This document shows positions 27,777 to 35,703 of a stretch of 64,000 nt of DNA, piece by piece (positions within the stretch are counted from its first letter, which is position 1; each line of letters starts with the position of its first letter). The stretch lies in NCBI RefSeq assembly GCF_014192275.1, contig NZ_JACHXR010000003.1, positions 271,647 through 335,646 on the forward strand, written 5' to 3'. The notes below the pieces were generated by a model. It did not search any database and was not told where the DNA came from. It saw only the letters and a list, made by a program, of their open reading frames with translations. The position numbers and the translations under genes were made by a program. This stretch comes from Halomonas stenophila. Lineage in GTDB: Bacteria; Pseudomonadota; Gammaproteobacteria; Pseudomonadales; Halomonadaceae.

Positions 27777-27849
27777 TCCCGCGCCGGCGCCGTGATCCCG
27801 CCAGCGACTCGGTTATCATGGCGGCATCGCCCACGGACAGGGATGCCCC

Positions 27850-28614
27850 ATGCCGCTGCTCGACAGCCTCTCGCCGCTTGCCGCCTCCCTCAACCTGCTG
27901 CTGATCCTGCTCTCGGTGCTGACCTCGGCCTTCACCGCGGCGGTGGGGGCCGGGGGCGGGGTGCTGATGATCATGGCCCTGGCCCAGGTGATGCCGGCGG
28001 CGGCGCTGATTCCGGTGCACGGCATGGTGCAGCTGGGCTCCAATGTCGGCCGCATGGCCATGACCTGGCGCCACGTCGACCGGGCCACCCTGCTGGCCTT
28101 CCTGCCCGGGGTGGCGCTCGGTGCCCTGGCCGCCGCCTGGTTGCTGATCCGGCTGCCGGAAGGGGTGCTGGAGCTGTGCATCGCCGCCTTCGTGCTCTTC
28201 ACCTGTTGGGGACCGGGCCTTCCCAGGCGCGCCCTGGGCCGGGCCGGCACCCTGGTCGTCGGGGCGGTGACCACCCTGCTGTCGAGCCTGGTCGGGGCCA
28301 GCGGCCCGGTGGTGGCGGCCTTCATCAAGCAGGGCCAGCCCGGCCGGCTGGCCAAGGTGGCGACCTTCTCCGCCTGCATGATGGCCCAGCACCTGACCAA
28401 GGCCTTCGTGTTCGGCGTGGCGGGGTTCGTCTTCCATGACTGGCTGGCCCTGATCCTGGCCATGGTCGGTGCCGGCTTCGCCGGCACCTGGCTGGGGCTG
28501 CGCCTGCTGCATCGCCTCTCCGAGCACCGCTTCGACAGCCTCTTCCGTGCCGCCCTGACGCTGTTGTCGCTGCGCCTGGCCTGGCTGGGCCTGCAGCGCC
28601 TGGGGCTGGGATGA
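27850..28614 (+). CDS. TSUP-family membrane permease (TauE/SafE)
   Basis: A 254-residue integral membrane protein with 7-8 hydrophobic helices. The duplicated TSUP pattern is visible: TAAVGAGGGVLMIMALAQVMPAAALIPVHGMVQLGSN in the first half and TLLSSLVGASGPVVAAFIKQG in the second. Members export or import sulfite, sulfonates or other small organosulfur or organic anions; the substrate cannot be read from sequence. It lies 73 nt after hglS on the same strand. It could be read through from the lysine operon, but no link in function is evident. The third structured repeat follows it. Confidence 0.85.
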   Translation: MPLLDSLSPLAASLNLLLILLSVLTSAFTAAVGAGGGVLMIMALAQVMPAAALIPVHGMVQLGSNVGRMAMTWRHVDRATLLAFLPGVALGALAAAWLLIRLPEGVLELCIAAFVLFTCWGPGLPRRALGRAGTLVVGAVTTLLSSLVGASGPVVAAFIKQGQPGRLAKVATFSACMMAQHLTKAFVFGVAGFVFHDWLALILAMVGAGFAGTWLGLRLLHRLSEHRFDSLFRAALTLLSLRLAWLGLQRLGLG

Positions 28615-28663
28615 GCCCGGCCCGCGCCAGGGCTATCGCAGTCAGCGCTCGGGCTGATCCGTC

Positions 28664-28748
28664 GACAGGTCTGCGAGGGGGCGCTGTGAACCCCTCCCTG
28701 GGCGCTACCGACGCCATCCTTGGCGTAGGACCCCCTCTACGACCTGTC
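28664..28748 (+). repeat. 85-nt structured intergenic repeat, copy 3
   Basis: GACAGGTC...GACCTGTC, 85 nt, has the same length and order of stems as copy 1: outer 8-bp stem, GAGGGGG/CCCCCTC, and an apical ACGCC-ATCCTT-GGCGT hairpin. The upstream CTGATCCGTC and downstream CCCCGGCGCCCCTCG match copy 2. It occupies the 298-nt gap between the TSUP gene and the HD-GYP gene. The remainder of that gap shows only a weak promoter-like TATGCT near 28853 and no further gene. Confidence 0.85.
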
Positions 28749-28912
28749 CCCGGCGCCCCTCGCCATGCCCAACTGCGATTGCCTTGCGGCCCGCGCCCCC
28801 TCGCTGACGGGGCGGCGCACGGCGGACGAGAGGCCTTGCCGAGCTTGGGATATGCTGAGAGGCATGACCGGCCCGCGCCGGCCCTCCCACTGGCTGCCTT
28901 CGGGGACCCGCC

Positions 28913-31792
28913 ATGCTGCGTCGAGCCCTCTCCCTGCAGACGCTGATCGCCCTGTCGATCGTCGGGCTGATGCTGATCCTGGCGGGGGTGCTGCTGTGGC
29001 ATGGCGCCCGGGGGGCCGACAGCGTGCTGGTCAGCGCCGTCCGCGATACCGGGTATCAGCTCGCCCTCACCACCGAGGAGCGCTCCCGGCGCCTGATCGA
29101 TCCGGCTCGGGTGGTGGTGCGCCTGCTGGCCCGGGACGACCTCGCCTCCGACGAGCTGCTGGCCGATCGCCTGGAGAACCTGCCGCTGCTGGCCGGTGCC
29201 CTGGAGACCCATGAGGTGGCCAGCGCCGTCTTCATCGGCTATGACAGCGGCGACTTCCTGCTGCTGCGGCCGGTGGCCCGCGTGGCCGAGGACCGCCTGC
29301 CACAGGTCGAGGGCATCGCCCGGGCCCACTACCTGGTGCAGACGGTCTCCCGGGATCCCGGTGGCCAGCGTTACGGCGAGTGGCGCCTCTACGACGAGGC
29401 CCTCGAGCTGCTGGGGCGGCGGGCCATGCCCGACTATGACTTCGACCCGCGCACCCGGCCCTGGTACCGGCAGGCCCAGTCCTCCGTCGACGAGCACCTC
29501 ACCGCGCCCTATGTGTTCTCCACCACCCGCGAGATCGGTATCACCCTGTCCAAACGCAGTGCCGATGGCCGCGCCGTGGTGGGGCTGGATGCCTCGCTGG
29601 CGGACCTCGGCGCCGAGATCGCCTCGCTCCGGCTCACGCCGGGGACGCGGCTGGCCGTGGTCTCCCGGCGCGACCGGGTGCTGGCCCATCCCGAGGTGCA
29701 GCGCCTGCTCGTCGACACCCCCGCCGGCCCGCGGCTGGCGCAGCTGGGCGAGCTGGAGGACCCGGTCCTGTCCCGCCTGGATGCGCTCGGCCGGCAGGAG
29801 GAGGCGGTGCGCTTTCGCGTCGCCGGGGAGGCCTGGTTCGGCATGCGCCTGCCCTTCCAGGCCATGGGCGCGACCCAGGCCCACCTGCTGTTGGCGGTAC
29901 CGGAACGCGAGATGCTGGCCGGGACGCGCCGCCTGCACTGGCAGCGCTCCCTGGTGGCCGGTGGCCTGGTGCTCGCCCTGCTGCCCCTGGGGATCTGGGT
30001 CGGGCATCGTCTCGGCGAGCCGCTCTACTCCCTGGCCGAGCAGGTCCGGGCCCTGGCCGGCTTCGATTTCGCCGGCTACCGCGGCACCGCCTCGCCGGTG
30101 CGCGAGGTCCAGCAGCTGAGCCAGGCCCTGGAGGGCATGGCCGGCAGCATCGCGGACTTCCAGCGCATGACCCGCACGCTCAGCAGCGAGCCTCACCTGG
30201 AGACGATGCTCGCCGGCGTCCTCGATGACCTGCTGCGGATCACCGACAGTCGCCATGGCGCCATCTACCTGGTGGACGAGGCCGACGCCTCGCGCTTCGC
30301 CTGTGTGGCGGAGGCGGGCAGCGGCGACGAGGATGCCCGCCTGCCCGGGCACCTGGTGCTGCCGACCGTGACGCAGGAGGGGCTGGCGGCGCTGAGCGGC
30401 CGGCTCGAGACCCGCGGCTATCTGGTCCAGCCGCTGTGCAACCGCAGCGGGCACCGCCTGGGGCTGCTGCTGCTGGCCCTGCGCGGGGAGCCCGATGCGG
30501 GTGACGACCTGCCCTGGCGGCGTTTCGTCGAGGAGATTTCCGGCGCCGCCGCCGTGGCCATCGAGATGCGCCGCCTGCTGGAGGGCGAGAAGCGCCTGCT
30601 GGACGCCATCGTCGAGCTGATCGCCGCGGCGACCGATGCCAAGTCCCCCCATACCGGCGGCCACTGCTCGCGGGTACCGCAGCTCGCCGAGATGCTGCTG
30701 CAGGGCGCGGAGCGCGACCGAAGCGGTCCCTTCGCCGGCGAGATGGTGGACGAGGAGCGGCGCACCGCCTTCCACCTGGCCGCCTGGCTCCACGACTGCG
30801 GCAAGTTGACCACGCCCGACGACGTCATGGAGAAGGCGACCAAGCTGGAAACCCGCTACAACCGGATCCACGAGATCCGCACCCGCTTCGAGGTGTTGTG
30901 GCGGGACGCCGAGGTGGCCTACTGGCAGGGCCGTGCCGAGGGCGGCGAGGCGGGAGCCCTCGGCGAGACCCGGGCCCGGCGCCAGGCCGAGCTCCAGGCG
31001 GCCTGGCGGCTGGTCGCCGGTGTCAACCAGGGCGGCGAGCGCCTCGACGAGGCCCGGGCCCGGCGGCTGGACGACATCGCCGAGTGGCGCTGGTGGCGGC
31101 ATTTCGACGATCGGCTGGGGGTCTCGGAGGACGAGGCCAGGCGCCTGGCCCGGGAGCCCGAGGTCGCCCTGCCGGCGGCGGAGCCACTGCTGGCGGACCG
31201 GCCCCGGCACCTGGTCGACTGGGCCGTCAAGCCGCCGCCGGTGGCCCCGGAGGACCCCGACAACCGCTGGGGCTTCGACATGCGTCCCCCGGGGGTGGCC
31301 GGCCACCAGGGCGAGCTCTACAACCTGCGGGTGGTGCGCGGCACCCTCAACGACGTGGAGCGCTTCCGCATCCAGGAGCACATCGTCCAGACCATCATCA
31401 TGCTGGAGTCGCTGCCCTGGCCCGCCCACCTGCGCCAGGTGCCGGCGATCGCCGGCAACCACCACGAGCGCATGGATGGCCAGGGCTATCCGCGCCGCCT
31501 GGTGCTGGCCGAGGCGAGCCTGGAAGAGCGCATCATGGCGGTGGCCGACGTCTTCGAGGCGCTGACCGCCGTCGACCGTCCCTACAAGCCCGGCATGACG
31601 CTGTCGCAGTCCCTGTCGATCCTGGCGGGCATGGTCCGGGATGGCCACCTGGATCCCGAGGTCTTCCAGTTGCTGCTCGACAGCGGGGTCTGGCGCGACT
31701 ACGCGGCGCGCTTCCTGGCGGCCGAGCAGATCGACCGGGTGGACATCGACGACATCAAGGCCCAGGCGGGGCTGGTGCGACCGGTTTCATGA
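28913..31792 (+). CDS. Cache-HAMP-GAF HD-GYP phosphodiesterase with split catalytic domain
   Basis: A 959-residue membrane receptor. It has a transmembrane helix at about 8-30, a periplasmic Cache-type sensor (about 40-340, with DPRTRPWYRQA and VVGLDASLADLG), a second helix at about 346-365, HAMP (to about 415), GAF (about 430-560) and an HD-GYP domain expected to hydrolyse cyclic di-GMP. The metal motif HD is H627-D628 in LHDCGK, and the GYP motif is HHERMDGQGYP at 850-860. These lie 223 residues apart, whereas about 60-80 is usual. The extra block (about 640-790) is charged and tryptophan-rich. All canonical residues are present, so activity is plausible. No Shine-Dalgarno stands out before ATG 28913. 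Confidence 0.85.
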   Translation: MLRRALSLQTLIALSIVGLMLILAGVLLWHGARGADSVLVSAVRDTGYQLALTTEERSRRLIDPARVVVRLLARDDLASDELLADRLENLPLLAGALETHEVASAVFIGYDSGDFLLLRPVARVAEDRLPQVEGIARAHYLVQTVSRDPGGQRYGEWRLYDEALELLGRRAMPDYDFDPRTRPWYRQAQSSVDEHLTAPYVFSTTREIGITLSKRSADGRAVVGLDASLADLGAEIASLRLTPGTRLAVVSRRDRVLAHPEVQRLLVDTPAGPRLAQLGELEDPVLSRLDALGRQEEAVRFRVAGEAWFGMRLPFQAMGATQAHLLLAVPEREMLAGTRRLHWQRSLVAGGLVLALLPLGIWVGHRLGEPLYSLAEQVRALAGFDFAGYRGTASPVREVQQLSQALEGMAGSIADFQRMTRTLSSEPHLETMLAGVLDDLLRITDSRHGAIYLVDEADASRFACVAEAGSGDEDARLPGHLVLPTVTQEGLAALSGRLETRGYLVQPLCNRSGHRLGLLLLALRGEPDAGDDLPWRRFVEEISGAAAVAIEMRRLLEGEKRLLDAIVELIAAATDAKSPHTGGHCSRVPQLAEMLLQGAERDRSGPFAGEMVDEERRTAFHLAAWLHDCGKLTTPDDVMEKATKLETRYNRIHEIRTRFEVLWRDAEVAYWQGRAEGGEAGALGETRARRQAELQAAWRLVAGVNQGGERLDEARARRLDDIAEWRWWRHFDDRLGVSEDEARRLAREPEVALPAAEPLLADRPRHLVDWAVKPPPVAPEDPDNRWGFDMRPPGVAGHQGELYNLRVVRGTLNDVERFRIQEHIVQTIIMLESLPWPAHLRQVPAIAGNHHERMDGQGYPRRLVLAEASLEERIMAVADVFEALTAVDRPYKPGMTLSQSLSILAGMVRDGHLDPEVFQLLLDSGVWRDYAARFLAAEQIDRVDIDDIKAQAGLVRPVS

Positions 31793-31910
31793 GGGGCAAC
31801 AGGGGCGAAGCCGTGAATTGAGCAGGACATTGGCGTCTTTCGCCCTGTACAGGCTGGCTGCGTGGGTCATAATGCACTCATGTAGCAAGCCAAACATCAG
31901 GGGAACGTCA

Positions 31911-33398
31911 ATGGGGTCCACGAGCTTCCTGCGGTGGCGCCTTGCCGCCGTCGTCACGCTGCTGGCCGGCCTGCTGGTCGTGGCCGGCGCCGCCCAGGCG
32001 GACAATCCGCGCTATGCCGGCATCGTCATCGATGCCGACACCCACGAGATCCTCTACGCCGAGAATGCCGATGCGCCTCGCTACCCGGCCTCGCTGACCA
32101 AGATGATGACCCTCTACCTGCTCTTCGAGGCCCTCGAGGGACGCAGCATGAGCCTCGATGACCGCCTGCCGGTGTCGGCGGCGGCGGCGGCCATGCCGGC
32201 CACCAAGCTGTACCTCAAGCCCGGCGAGCGGCTCCCGGTGGAGACGGCCATCGAGTCGCTGGTCGTGAAGTCGGCCAACGACGTGGCCGTGGTGGTCGCC
32301 GAGGCGCTGGGCGGCAGCGAGGCGCACTTCGCCCGGATGATGACCGACCGGGCCCGGGAGCTGGGCATGGACGACACCACCTTCCGCAACGCCTCCGGGC
32401 TGCCGGATGACCGCCAGGTGACCACCGCCCGGGACATGGCCGTGCTGTCGCGGCGGCTGATGCTCGACTTCCCCCAGTACTACCCCTACTTCTCCCTGCA
32501 GCGCTTCGCCTGGCGGGGCAAGACCTATCGTGGCCACAACCGCCTGCTCGCCAACTACCCCGGCACCGACGGCCTCAAGACCGGCTTCATCCGGGCCTCG
32601 GGCTTCAACGTGGCGACCTCGGCGGTGCGCGACGGGCGGCGCATGCTGTCGGTGGTGATGGGCGGCTTCTCCGCCGCCTCCCGGGACGAGCACATGGCCG
32701 AGCTGCTGGATCGCGGCTTCGTGCGGGCCTCCCTGGCCGATGGCTCCGGCTGGCTGGCCAACACCGCGATCGCTGGCGGGCGCCTGATGCCCGGCGCCGA
32801 GGCGCCGATGCAGCCTGCCGGGCAGATGCTGGCGAGCCTCGATACCGCCACCACCGCCTCTGCGACCCCGGTCAGGGCCCGGCCGGCGTCCGCCGAGCCG
32901 GCGGTCGCCGCTACGGCCAACACCCCCGTGGCCAGCGCCCCGGCGGCTAGCGCTCCGGCGGCCAGCGCCCCGGCGGCCGGTTCCTCGACGGCCGTCGCCC
33001 CCTCCATCGACGAGACCCTGGTGCCGGCCCGACCCGTCATGGCCGAGCCTGTCGAGACGCCGCCGACGACGGCGACCAGTACCGCTGCCTCGGCTCCGGT
33101 GACGACTTCCGACGACCCCATCCGCCAGGTGCTCGCCGAGGGTGATGCGGCCGCCGGCGGCTGGGGTGTGCAGATCGGTGCCTTCAGCGATGCCGACCAC
33201 GCCCGGCGCCTGGCCGCCCGGGCGGCCGATCGCCTGGCCACCGAGCTGGCGAATGCCCGGGTCGCGGTGCCCCGTGTCGACGGCGCGGGCGTCTATCGCG
33301 CGCGCCTGGTGGACATGCAGGAGGGGCAGGCCCGCAGTGTCTGCCGGCGCCTGCAGGCCCAGGGCATGGACTGCATGGTGGTTCAGGCCAGCCTCTAG
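31911..33398 (+). CDS. D-alanyl-D-alanine carboxypeptidase (peptidase S11) with C-terminal SPOR domain
   Basis: A 495-residue secreted protein. A signal peptide (about 1-30, ending GAAQA) is followed by a penicillin-binding S11 domain with the catalytic Ser61-x-x-Lys64 (PASLTKMM), Ser121-Ala-Asn123 (KSANDVAV) and Lys223-Thr-Gly225 (DGLKTGF). A long Ala/Ser/Pro/Thr linker (about 315-400) with a repeated ASAPA unit leads to a SPOR peptidoglycan-binding domain (about 415-495, GGWGVQIGAFSDADHARRLA, CRRLQAQGMDCMVV). It should trim the last D-Ala of stem peptides, with SPOR directing it to septal glycan strands. Longer upstream in-frame extension overlaps the previous gene and is rejected because the signal peptide begins at 31911. 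Confidence 0.9.
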   Translation: MGSTSFLRWRLAAVVTLLAGLLVVAGAAQADNPRYAGIVIDADTHEILYAENADAPRYPASLTKMMTLYLLFEALEGRSMSLDDRLPVSAAAAAMPATKLYLKPGERLPVETAIESLVVKSANDVAVVVAEALGGSEAHFARMMTDRARELGMDDTTFRNASGLPDDRQVTTARDMAVLSRRLMLDFPQYYPYFSLQRFAWRGKTYRGHNRLLANYPGTDGLKTGFIRASGFNVATSAVRDGRRMLSVVMGGFSAASRDEHMAELLDRGFVRASLADGSGWLANTAIAGGRLMPGAEAPMQPAGQMLASLDTATTASATPVRARPASAEPAVAATANTPVASAPAASAPAASAPAAGSSTAVAPSIDETLVPARPVMAEPVETPPTTATSTAASAPVTTSDDPIRQVLAEGDAAAGGWGVQIGAFSDADHARRLAARAADRLATELANARVAVPRVDGAGVYRARLVDMQEGQARSVCRRLQAQGMDCMVVQASL

Positions 33399-33476
33399 GT
33401 GTGACGGTTCATCCGCAACCTGCCCGGAAGCCTTGCCGTCGCCCGCGGCACCCCTTAGGTTGGTAGGAAATCCTCG

Positions 33477-33508
33477 CCCCGCCGGTTTCGCCGGCGGGGT
33501 GGTTTTTT
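33477..33508 (+). terminator. Rho-independent terminator after the carboxypeptidase gene
   Basis: CCCCGCCGG (33477-33485) pairs with CCGGCGGGG (33491-33499) around TTTCG, followed by TGG and six T residues (33503-33508). This is a classical intrinsic terminator on the plus strand, 79 nt after the stop and before the DMT exporter gene. Confidence 0.88.
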
Positions 33509-33551
33509 CCCTCCCCGGACGCGGGGGAGCCGACGCAAGGAGGCGGTTCGC

Positions 33552-34427
33552 ATGTCGTCGTCGCTGAAGGGCATCCTGTTCATGTGCGGCGGCGTGCTGT
33601 GCCTGGCGCTGGGCGATGCCGTCACCAAGTGGTTGGGCGAGACCCATTCGCCGCTGCAGATCATCTTTTTCCGTACCCTGGTGTCGCTGCCGCTGATTGC
33701 CCTGATCGCGCGCTTCAACGGCGGGCTGCGGACCCTGGGCACGCGACGGCCGGGAATGCACCTGCTGCGCGGTCTGATCTTCGCGGCGACCATGATCAGT
33801 TTCATGTGGGGACTGGTGTTGCTGCCGCTGGCCACCGCCACGGCCATCGTCTTCGCCGCGCCGCTGTTCGTGACGGTGCTGTCGGTGCCGCTGCTCGGCG
33901 AGCGGGTCGATCGCCCGACCTGGCTGGCCACGTTGCTGGGCTTCGTCGGCGTGCTGGTGGTGGTGCGCCCCGGCTCCGCGGGCTTCCAGCCGGCCATGCT
34001 GGTGGTGGTCGCCGCGGCGCTCTTCTACGCCCTGACCATGCTCACCGCGCGCCGCTACGGAGGCCGGGAGCATCTCTGGGCACTGGTCTTCTACACCACC
34101 CTGGTGCCGTGCCTTGTCGCGGCCCTGACCCTGCCCTGGGTGTGGCAGGCGCCGGCCCCGCTGCACTGGGTCGGCTTCCTGGTCGGCGGCGTGCTCGGCG
34201 TCGGCGCCATGGTGGGCATCACCCTGGCCTTCCGCCATGCCCCGGCGGCCATCGCCGCGCCCTTCGACTACACGGCCCTGCTGTGGGCGGTGCTGCTGGG
34301 CTGGGGCTTCTGGGGCGAGGTGCCGGATCCCTGGGTGTTCGCGGGTGGCAGCCTGATCATCGCCAGCGGCCTGGCCATCGCCTACCAGGAGCGACGCGTC
34401 GCGCTGAATCGGCGGCCGACCCTCTAG
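33552..34427 (+). CDS. EamA/DMT-superfamily transporter
   Basis: A 291-residue inner-membrane protein with ten predicted helices in two EamA repeats. The repeat signature is seen in FRTLVSLPLIALIARFNGG, LPLATATAIVFAAPLFVTVL and, in the second half, RHAPAAIAAPFDYTALLWAVLLGW. Such proteins usually export metabolites or amino acids; the substrate is unknown. An AAGGAGGCGG Shine-Dalgarno precedes the ATG at 33552. It stands alone between the terminator at 33477 and the convergent thiE gene, whose stop is only a few bases away. Confidence 0.88.
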   Translation: MSSSLKGILFMCGGVLCLALGDAVTKWLGETHSPLQIIFFRTLVSLPLIALIARFNGGLRTLGTRRPGMHLLRGLIFAATMISFMWGLVLLPLATATAIVFAAPLFVTVLSVPLLGERVDRPTWLATLLGFVGVLVVVRPGSAGFQPAMLVVVAAALFYALTMLTARRYGGREHLWALVFYTTLVPCLVAALTLPWVWQAPAPLHWVGFLVGGVLGVGAMVGITLAFRHAPAAIAAPFDYTALLWAVLLGWGFWGEVPDPWVFAGGSLIIASGLAIAYQERRVALNRRPTL

Positions 34428-34431
34428 CGGG

Positions 34432-35058
34432 TCAGCGGTCGTCGGGCCCGCGTGGGAAGGTGCGGGCGGCGGCCTCGGGATCCGGGGTGCCGCAGATGGC
34501 GGAGATCACCGCCAGGCCGTCGGCCCCCGCCCGGTACACCTCCCGGGCGTGCTCGGCGTTGAGCCCGCCGATGGCCACCGTCGGCAGCGGGCTCGCCGCC
34601 ACCAGCTCGGCCAGGCCCGCGAAGCCCAGGGGCTGGGCGTGGTCGTGCTTGGACGGGGTGGCGAAGACCGGCCCCAGGCCCAGGTAGTCGAGCCGCCCCG
34701 TGTCGACCCGGGCCAGCTGCTCCTGGGTCTGCACCGAGAGGCCGAGGATGGCCTCGGGGCCCAGGGCCGCCCGGGCATCGGCCACCTCGCCGTCGTCCTG
34801 GCCGATATGCAGGCCATCGGCGTCGCTGGCCAGCGCCACCTCCAGGCGATCGTTGATGATCAAGGGCACGCCGCTGCCGGCCAGTGCCGCCTTGAGCCGG
34901 CGCGCCAGGGGCACGAGCTCGGCGTCGCTGGCGTGCTTGTCGCGCAGCTGCACCAGGGTCACCCCTCCGCGCACCGCGGCCATGACGGTCTCGACCAGCC
35001 CGCGGGCCTCGCACAGGCCCGGGTCGGTGACCAGGTAGAGGGACAGGTCAACTCGCAT
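34432..35058 (-). CDS. thiE: Thiamine-phosphate synthase
   Basis: A 208-residue TIM-barrel enzyme that joins HMP-pyrophosphate and thiazole phosphate to make thiamine monophosphate. Family motifs include LYLVTDPGLCEARGL, GVTLVQLRDKHASDAEL, PLIINDRLEVALASDADGLHIGQDD, YLGLGPVFATPSKHDHAQPLG and AIGGLNAEHAREVYRAGADGLAVISAI. A TPP riboswitch lies in the leader (35148-35228), so expression should fall when thiamine pyrophosphate is abundant. GGAG precedes the start. No other thi gene is in the window. Confidence 0.96.
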   Translation of the reverse strand: MRVDLSLYLVTDPGLCEARGLVETVMAAVRGGVTLVQLRDKHASDAELVPLARRLKAALAGSGVPLIINDRLEVALASDADGLHIGQDDGEVADARAALGPEAILGLSVQTQEQLARVDTGRLDYLGLGPVFATPSKHDHAQPLGFAGLAELVAASPLPTVAIGGLNAEHAREVYRAGADGLAVISAICGTPDPEAAARTFPRGPDDR

Positions 35059-35147
35059 CGGTGATCTCCAGGCGCTCGGCGGAATCGATGGAATGCATAG
35101 GGCCTCCCGGGGGAGGGGAGGCGCCGGCCCGGAGGCGAGCCGGCACG

Positions 35148-35228
35148 ACTCCCTCCGCCGGCATTATCCGGGTCAGGTGATAAGGGTGCCTCTCAGCCGG
35201 TGCGGCGTGCCGCGCCGGCGCCCCTGTC
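35148..35228 (-). promoter_or_regulatory. TPP riboswitch (THI element) upstream of thiE
   Basis: Read on the minus strand, the leader shows the conserved core in order: CAGGGGCGCC, GGCTGAGAGG, CACCTGACCCGGATAATGCC and GCGGAGGGA. These are the invariant CUGAGA and ACCUGA...GGAUAAUGCC...GGAGGGA blocks of the thiamine-pyrophosphate aptamer. The roughly 90 nt between aptamer and thiE contain two further GC-rich hairpins (GCCGGC/GCCGGC and GGCCTCCC/GGGAGGC types) that could act as expression platform. A short open frame starting MHSIDSAERLEITDAS overlaps the thiE start. Confidence 0.93.
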
Positions 35229-35278
35229 GTCAATCGTCACTATCCCCGTTCGGCCGCAGGCTGTAAAGGCGCGGCGGT

Positions 35279-35560
35279 TCAGGCCGCCAGCTGCAGGGCC
35301 CCCAGGGTCAGCAGGCTGGCCTGGCTGAGGTGCTGGAGACTCCGCGTGCGGCTGGCGGTCTCGGGCTCGTCTGGGTCATGGCGCTCCGGGCGCAGCAGGG
35401 CGGTCGCCGCGGCGGCCAGGCCGATCAGGCCCAACGGCAGGCCGACCTTGCCCCAGCAGGCGATCAGGCCGCCCGCGGCGAGCACCAGCACCCCGGCCAT
35501 CACCAGCCAGCCGGCTCGCTGCCGGGCGGCGGTCGACGCCATCGGCATCGTCTGTGTCAT
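35279..35560 (-). CDS. Small two-helix membrane protein of unknown function
   Basis: About 93 residues with two hydrophobic helices (WLVMAGVLVLAAGGLIACW and LPLGLIGLAAAATALL), then an acidic hinge and a third weakly hydrophobic stretch at the C-terminus. GAGGAG lies 1 nt before an ATG at 35566 and 7 nt before a second in-frame ATG at 35560, so I choose the latter. I do not recognise a family. The upstream leader is an unusual run of GTTGTC hexamers. A PmrA-type box lies some 90 nt upstream, so it may belong to the regulon of the neighbouring two-component system. Confidence 0.55.
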   Translation of the reverse strand: MTQTMPMASTAARQRAGWLVMAGVLVLAAGGLIACWGKVGLPLGLIGLAAAATALLRPERHDPDEPETASRTRSLQHLSQASLLTLGALQLAA

Positions 35561-35577
35561 CGGCATGCTCCTCTCGG

Positions 35578-35610
35578 GTCGTTGTCGTTGTCGTTGTCGT
35601 TGTTGTCGTC
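35578..35610. repeat. Hexanucleotide tandem repeat (GTTGTC)n
   Basis: GTC followed by GTTGTC repeated three times and then GTTGTTGTCGTC forms a 33-nt low-complexity tract in the leader of the small membrane protein gene. Perfect hexamer repeats of this kind are prone to slippage; placed between promoter and Shine-Dalgarno, they could vary spacing. Confidence 0.75.
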
Positions 35611-35647
35611 AGCATGGCTCACGATGTAACCACGTTAGGGGCGTCAG

Positions 35648-35664
35648 CTTAAGGTGCGCTTAAA
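35648..35664. promoter_or_regulatory. PmrA/QseB-type box (CTTAAG-N5-CTTAAA)
   Basis: CTTAAG-GTGCG-CTTAAA is a direct repeat with 5-nt spacing that fits the PmrA/QseB-type consensus YTTAAK-N5-YTTAAK. It lies between the small membrane protein gene and the end of the histidine kinase gene. A second box at 37981 lies upstream of the response regulator. The 137-nt gap also carries an AT-rich stretch but no gene. Confidence 0.55.
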
Positions 35665-35703
35665 CAACGATGACATTTCGATAACAACGGTGACACCAGG
35701 CGA

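Noticed and set aside
28325..31648. An 1107-codon minus-strand open frame across the HD-GYP gene
   Set aside because: It runs antisense through the TSUP end, the structured repeat and the HD-GYP gene; composition is typical shadow coding and it lacks any recognisable domain.
35048..35233. 61-codon frame running through the TPP riboswitch
   Set aside because: The riboswitch explains the conserved sequence; only the last 16 codons could be a leader peptide, noted separately.
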